A stretch of 64,000 nucleotides of DNA from NCBI GenBank assembly GCA_024811115.1, contig JAKOGH010000198.1, positions 124,001 through 188,000 of the forward strand, given 5' to 3'. This document shows, piece after piece, positions 61,404 to 64,000 of the stretch. Position 1 is the first letter of the stretch. The number at the start of each line of letters is the position of its first letter. Under the pieces are notes generated by a model, which ran no database searches, was not told the DNA's origin, and was given only the letters and a program-made list of their open reading frames with translations. This DNA comes from Terana coerulea. Taxonomy: Eukaryota; Basidiomycota; Agaricomycetes; Polyporales; Phanerochaetaceae. Made by a program: the position numbers and the translations under genes.

Positions 61404-61836
61404 TCTATGTAAGACGGCCGGCTTCGGTCTCCCAGGAGGCCCAAATGGAGAAGGCGCTCCGGTGCGGCAGCTGCATGCCTGGTGCATTGAACAAGTTTTA
61501 TGTGATACTCAGTATAATATAGCCTACCTATTGCTGTTTATGCATGTATAGATGTGTCCTCGTGACGATGAAAACGTCTGAGCACATTTCATTATCAGAA
61601 ACATATTTATTTCCTCACCACTTGTGATTCTTTGTCTATACTAATGCTCCGAGTCACTGCATGCAACTGTAATTTCGACTGACCTGCATAAAAGCGTACA
61701 GAAAGTATATATATGCATCTCCAGCATTTATCTACAAGCATTGTTGTGTAGTATGGCTGAAGGTCAAGCGAACGAGAGCAGAACCTCTGCCTAGTCACGG
61801 CGAGACCGGACATGTATCCGGGATGACATAAGTCGG
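61404..61836. other. Spacer of inverted repeat B
   Basis: 433 bases, more AT-rich than the arms. No coding frame of note. Together the arms and spacer could fold into a stem-loop, like a foldback element. Confidence 0.35.
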
Positions 61837-61955
61837 CGCTAATATATGGCGCCAGCCTCCCTACAGAGTAGAGGAGCGGCGAGAGAAGCCCGAATAGGCC
61901 AAACACTTCTCACGCCCATCCTCTACTCAAAGGGCGTGCTGGGAAGGAGACTGGG
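61837..61955 (-). repeat. Inverted repeat B, right arm (119 bases)
   Basis: Reverse-complement partner of 61286-61403. Confidence 0.85.
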
Positions 61956-62451
61956 AGTTGCCCGTCGGTACTCCTTTGGTACTCCCGCCCAATTCTCTCA
62001 CGCAGATCTGCGATGTGCGTCGCGACAGACACCGCATTTACGCGTGCTCGAGTGTTGCCAAGCACAAGGAATAACCGCTCCTACCGCCATCCTGTGCGCC
62101 ATCAGCGACCACTACGAGGGCAATGCAAGGCGCGTCAACGCAGCCTTGACTGCGCGCACACCTCAGTCGTTGCAGGAGGCAAATCACCGGCTGCCACACT
62201 CTGTCAATCATTATCGCCTGCAGCATCACCGCCCGCCCTGAACGCCCAGGTGTAAGATCGTCTTTCTCTGATCCCTCAGTCGCTGCAGAGCCTCGTGACT
62301 GCGTGCTGTTCTATCGAGTCCTGCAGCAGCTTTGCGCAAGCTTAGCGACGCTAATTACACTTTCTCAGGGTTGGCTGCGTAGCAGTAAACGGCAGGGCTT
62401 AAATAGTCTGGATGCCAGGTTGAGGAATGCATCTTCACTTTCTTTTTCTTC
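61956..62451. other. Gene-free region upstream of the beta-lactamase-fold gene
   Basis: About 500 bases, including the putative promoter of the hydrolase gene at 62452 (a weak TTAAATAG lies near 62399). Nothing else is recognised. Confidence 0.4.
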
Positions 62452-64000
62452 ATGCTCACTAAGTCGCCTCTATTGTACGCCATCCCCACCATCGCTCTCG
62501 TCGCCTCATCCTCGGCGACGAACATCCCCAGGGGTCGCGTGTAGTTTGGTCTAAAGTAGCGCAATCATTGGCCACCCGAGTCAATCACAGGGGGATACCG
62601 CGCAGCGCCAGGTGTTTAACCCGGAGCTGTCGGCGTACATCCAGAGTGCACTTAAAGACGAGGGTGTAAACGGTTTCTCCGCCACCGCTCTTTTGCCAAC
62701 GATTCTGCGAACCCTCAATTCGCCAACTTTGGGGACTGGTCTGAGGATGGCGATGCCGTCCAGTCCGAGGTACGCCCTTCTTCCCTTCCGATTGCTGTGG
62801 GATATTGTTGACAGGCTGGCTAGACCCTTTTCTTTATTGGTTCATGCTCGAAAGCGTTCCTCGCGACGTCAATGGGCATTCTTATCGACGACTTTGCATC
62901 TGGCAAGAACCAGACCGCCCTTCCCGCAGGCGCGAAATCGTTCACCTGGGAGACCAAGCTTCAAGATATCATCGTCGACGGCGCGCAGTGGAAACTCCCC
63001 GACCAGTTTTCCACTGAGAGAGCCAATGTCCGGGATCTTCTGGGCCATGTCACCGGCCTGCCTGGGTAGGCTCATTGCAGATGACATGTAAAGCCGAGCT
63101 GACGCGCTGTACTGCAGACACGATCTTTACTACCGCGCCGACGACGACATCACGGACGTCATTAACAGGATGCAGTTCCTGAAGCAGAACAAGGAGCTGC
63201 GACAGCAGTGGCAGTACAATAACGCCGTACGTCAGTCATACTGCCTTCCAGACTACTTGCTCATGGCTCGCAGATGTACATCGTCGGGGCGAGCATCGTC
63301 TCAGCCTACGCTGGGAAGTCGTACACAGACTTCGTGCAAGAACGCATCTTCTCGCCGCTCAACATGACGTCCTCGACCTACTTTTTGAGCAAGGCGCCAT
63401 CGGGTCTCAACGTCAGCCAGTCATTCTCTGGCCCTCGCAGGACTCAGCTCTTCTCTACCGACGACCGTCTCGCAACGCTCATCGCAGGAGCTGGAGGCAT
63501 TCTCACAAATGCTGTTGATATGGTGAGCACTCATAGACAAATTCGGTTGCTCGGCTTTCTTATTCAACCTACGCTACAGAGCAAGTGGATTGCGACTCTG
63601 GCAAACGGCGGCGTCAACCCGGCGACCAACCAGACAGTCATCCCTAATGACGCTTTCCAGACCATCACTACCGGCTATGTCATTGACAGTCCTAAGTCAA
63701 CTCTGCCTGAGCTCTCGCCAAGCGGCTACGGTGCGGGATGGGGTCGGTTCTCTTACCGAGGCCATGAGGTTAGCAGGCTCGGAGTTTGGGCACACCGGGA
63801 GCTTCTCGCTGACACAATTTGTGCTTAGGTTGTCATGCACAGCGGCGGTATCACCGGCTTCCTGTCGTTCGTTGCATTCTTCCCGAACGACGGTGTTACG
63901 GCCTTCGCCACGATAAACAACGGCCGCGCAGCCAGCCTCATCACAACCATTGGCTTCAAGATGTTCGACAGCATGTTGGGCTTGCCTTCCAACCTCACCC
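62452..64000 (+). CDS. Secreted beta-lactamase-fold serine hydrolase (3' end outside window)
   Basis: The gene encodes a class C beta-lactamase/esterase-fold protein; fungal members are usually esterases, peptidases or hydrolases of unknown substrate, not resistance enzymes. A signal peptide is predicted: MLTKSPLLYAIPTIALVASS, then an intron 62539-62590 and VFNPELSAYIQSALKDEGV. The S-x-x-K catalytic motif is SCSK in FIGSCSKAFLATSMG (near 62850), the Tyr motif Y-N-N is QWQYNNA (near 63215-63230), and HSGGITGFLSFVAF near 63840-63880 supplies the third motif. Exons join at 63066 (LPG/HDLYYRADDD), near 63227 (YNNA/MYIVGASI), near 63521 (VDM/SKW) and near 63768-63830. A single-base break lies near 62694-62698 (SATALLP / NDSANPQFANFGDW). 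It is truncated by the window end. Firm for the fold. Confidence 0.87.

Overview
The window is nuclear DNA from a filamentous basidiomycete, probably an Agaricomycete of the polypore type. Genes are split by many short (about 45-70 base) GT-AG introns, coding DNA is GC-rich, and the recognisable families (Tao3/Pag1, PTEN, RPN1, TFIIA-gamma, MOB4, LYC1-like acetyltransferases, fused hydantoinase/DUF917) have a basidiomycete flavour. Species is inferred from style only.

Layout. Bases 1-12640: the 3' end of an unrecognised gene, the very large morphogenesis scaffold gene TAO3/PAG1, and a PTEN-type phosphatase, all on +. 13192-15325: a candidate seven-helix receptor-like protein (+). 15934-16734: a small CBS-domain protein (-). 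16735-21313: a gene-poor stretch with a 387-base hAT-like MITE and a decayed tandem repeat array. 21314-27699: an amidase (-), an acidic unknown protein (+), a LYC1-like acetyltransferase (-) and TFIIA-gamma (+). 28170-33462: an F-box protein and an APH/kinase-fold protein (both -). 33463-36265: no gene seen. 36266-45688: a full ABCC transporter and a MOB4/phocein-type protein (both -). 45929-47239: a second LYC1-like gene (+). 47441-49181: a second F-box/LRR protein (-). 49313-49648: a second hAT-like MITE. 49792-53163: proteasome subunit RPN1 (+). 53279-58568: a hydantoinase-DUF917 fusion and a cyclophilin (both -). 58569-62451: gene-poor, with two large inverted repeats side by side. 62452-64000: a secreted beta-lactamase-fold hydrolase (+), cut by the window end.

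Most genes are unrelated housekeeping or regulatory functions in ordinary eukaryotic order. I see no biosynthetic cluster or defence island. Thematic links are loose: TAO3 and MOB4 belong to the conserved NDR-kinase/STRIPAK morphogenesis machinery, and RPN1 plus two F-box proteins belong to ubiquitin-proteasome turnover.

A warning for users: many otherwise well-conserved genes carry a single-base frame break, often in or beside a short homopolymer. The pattern fits uncorrected sequencing or assembly indels better than mass pseudogenisation. Exon coordinates below come from reading splice sites and reading-frame continuity by eye.
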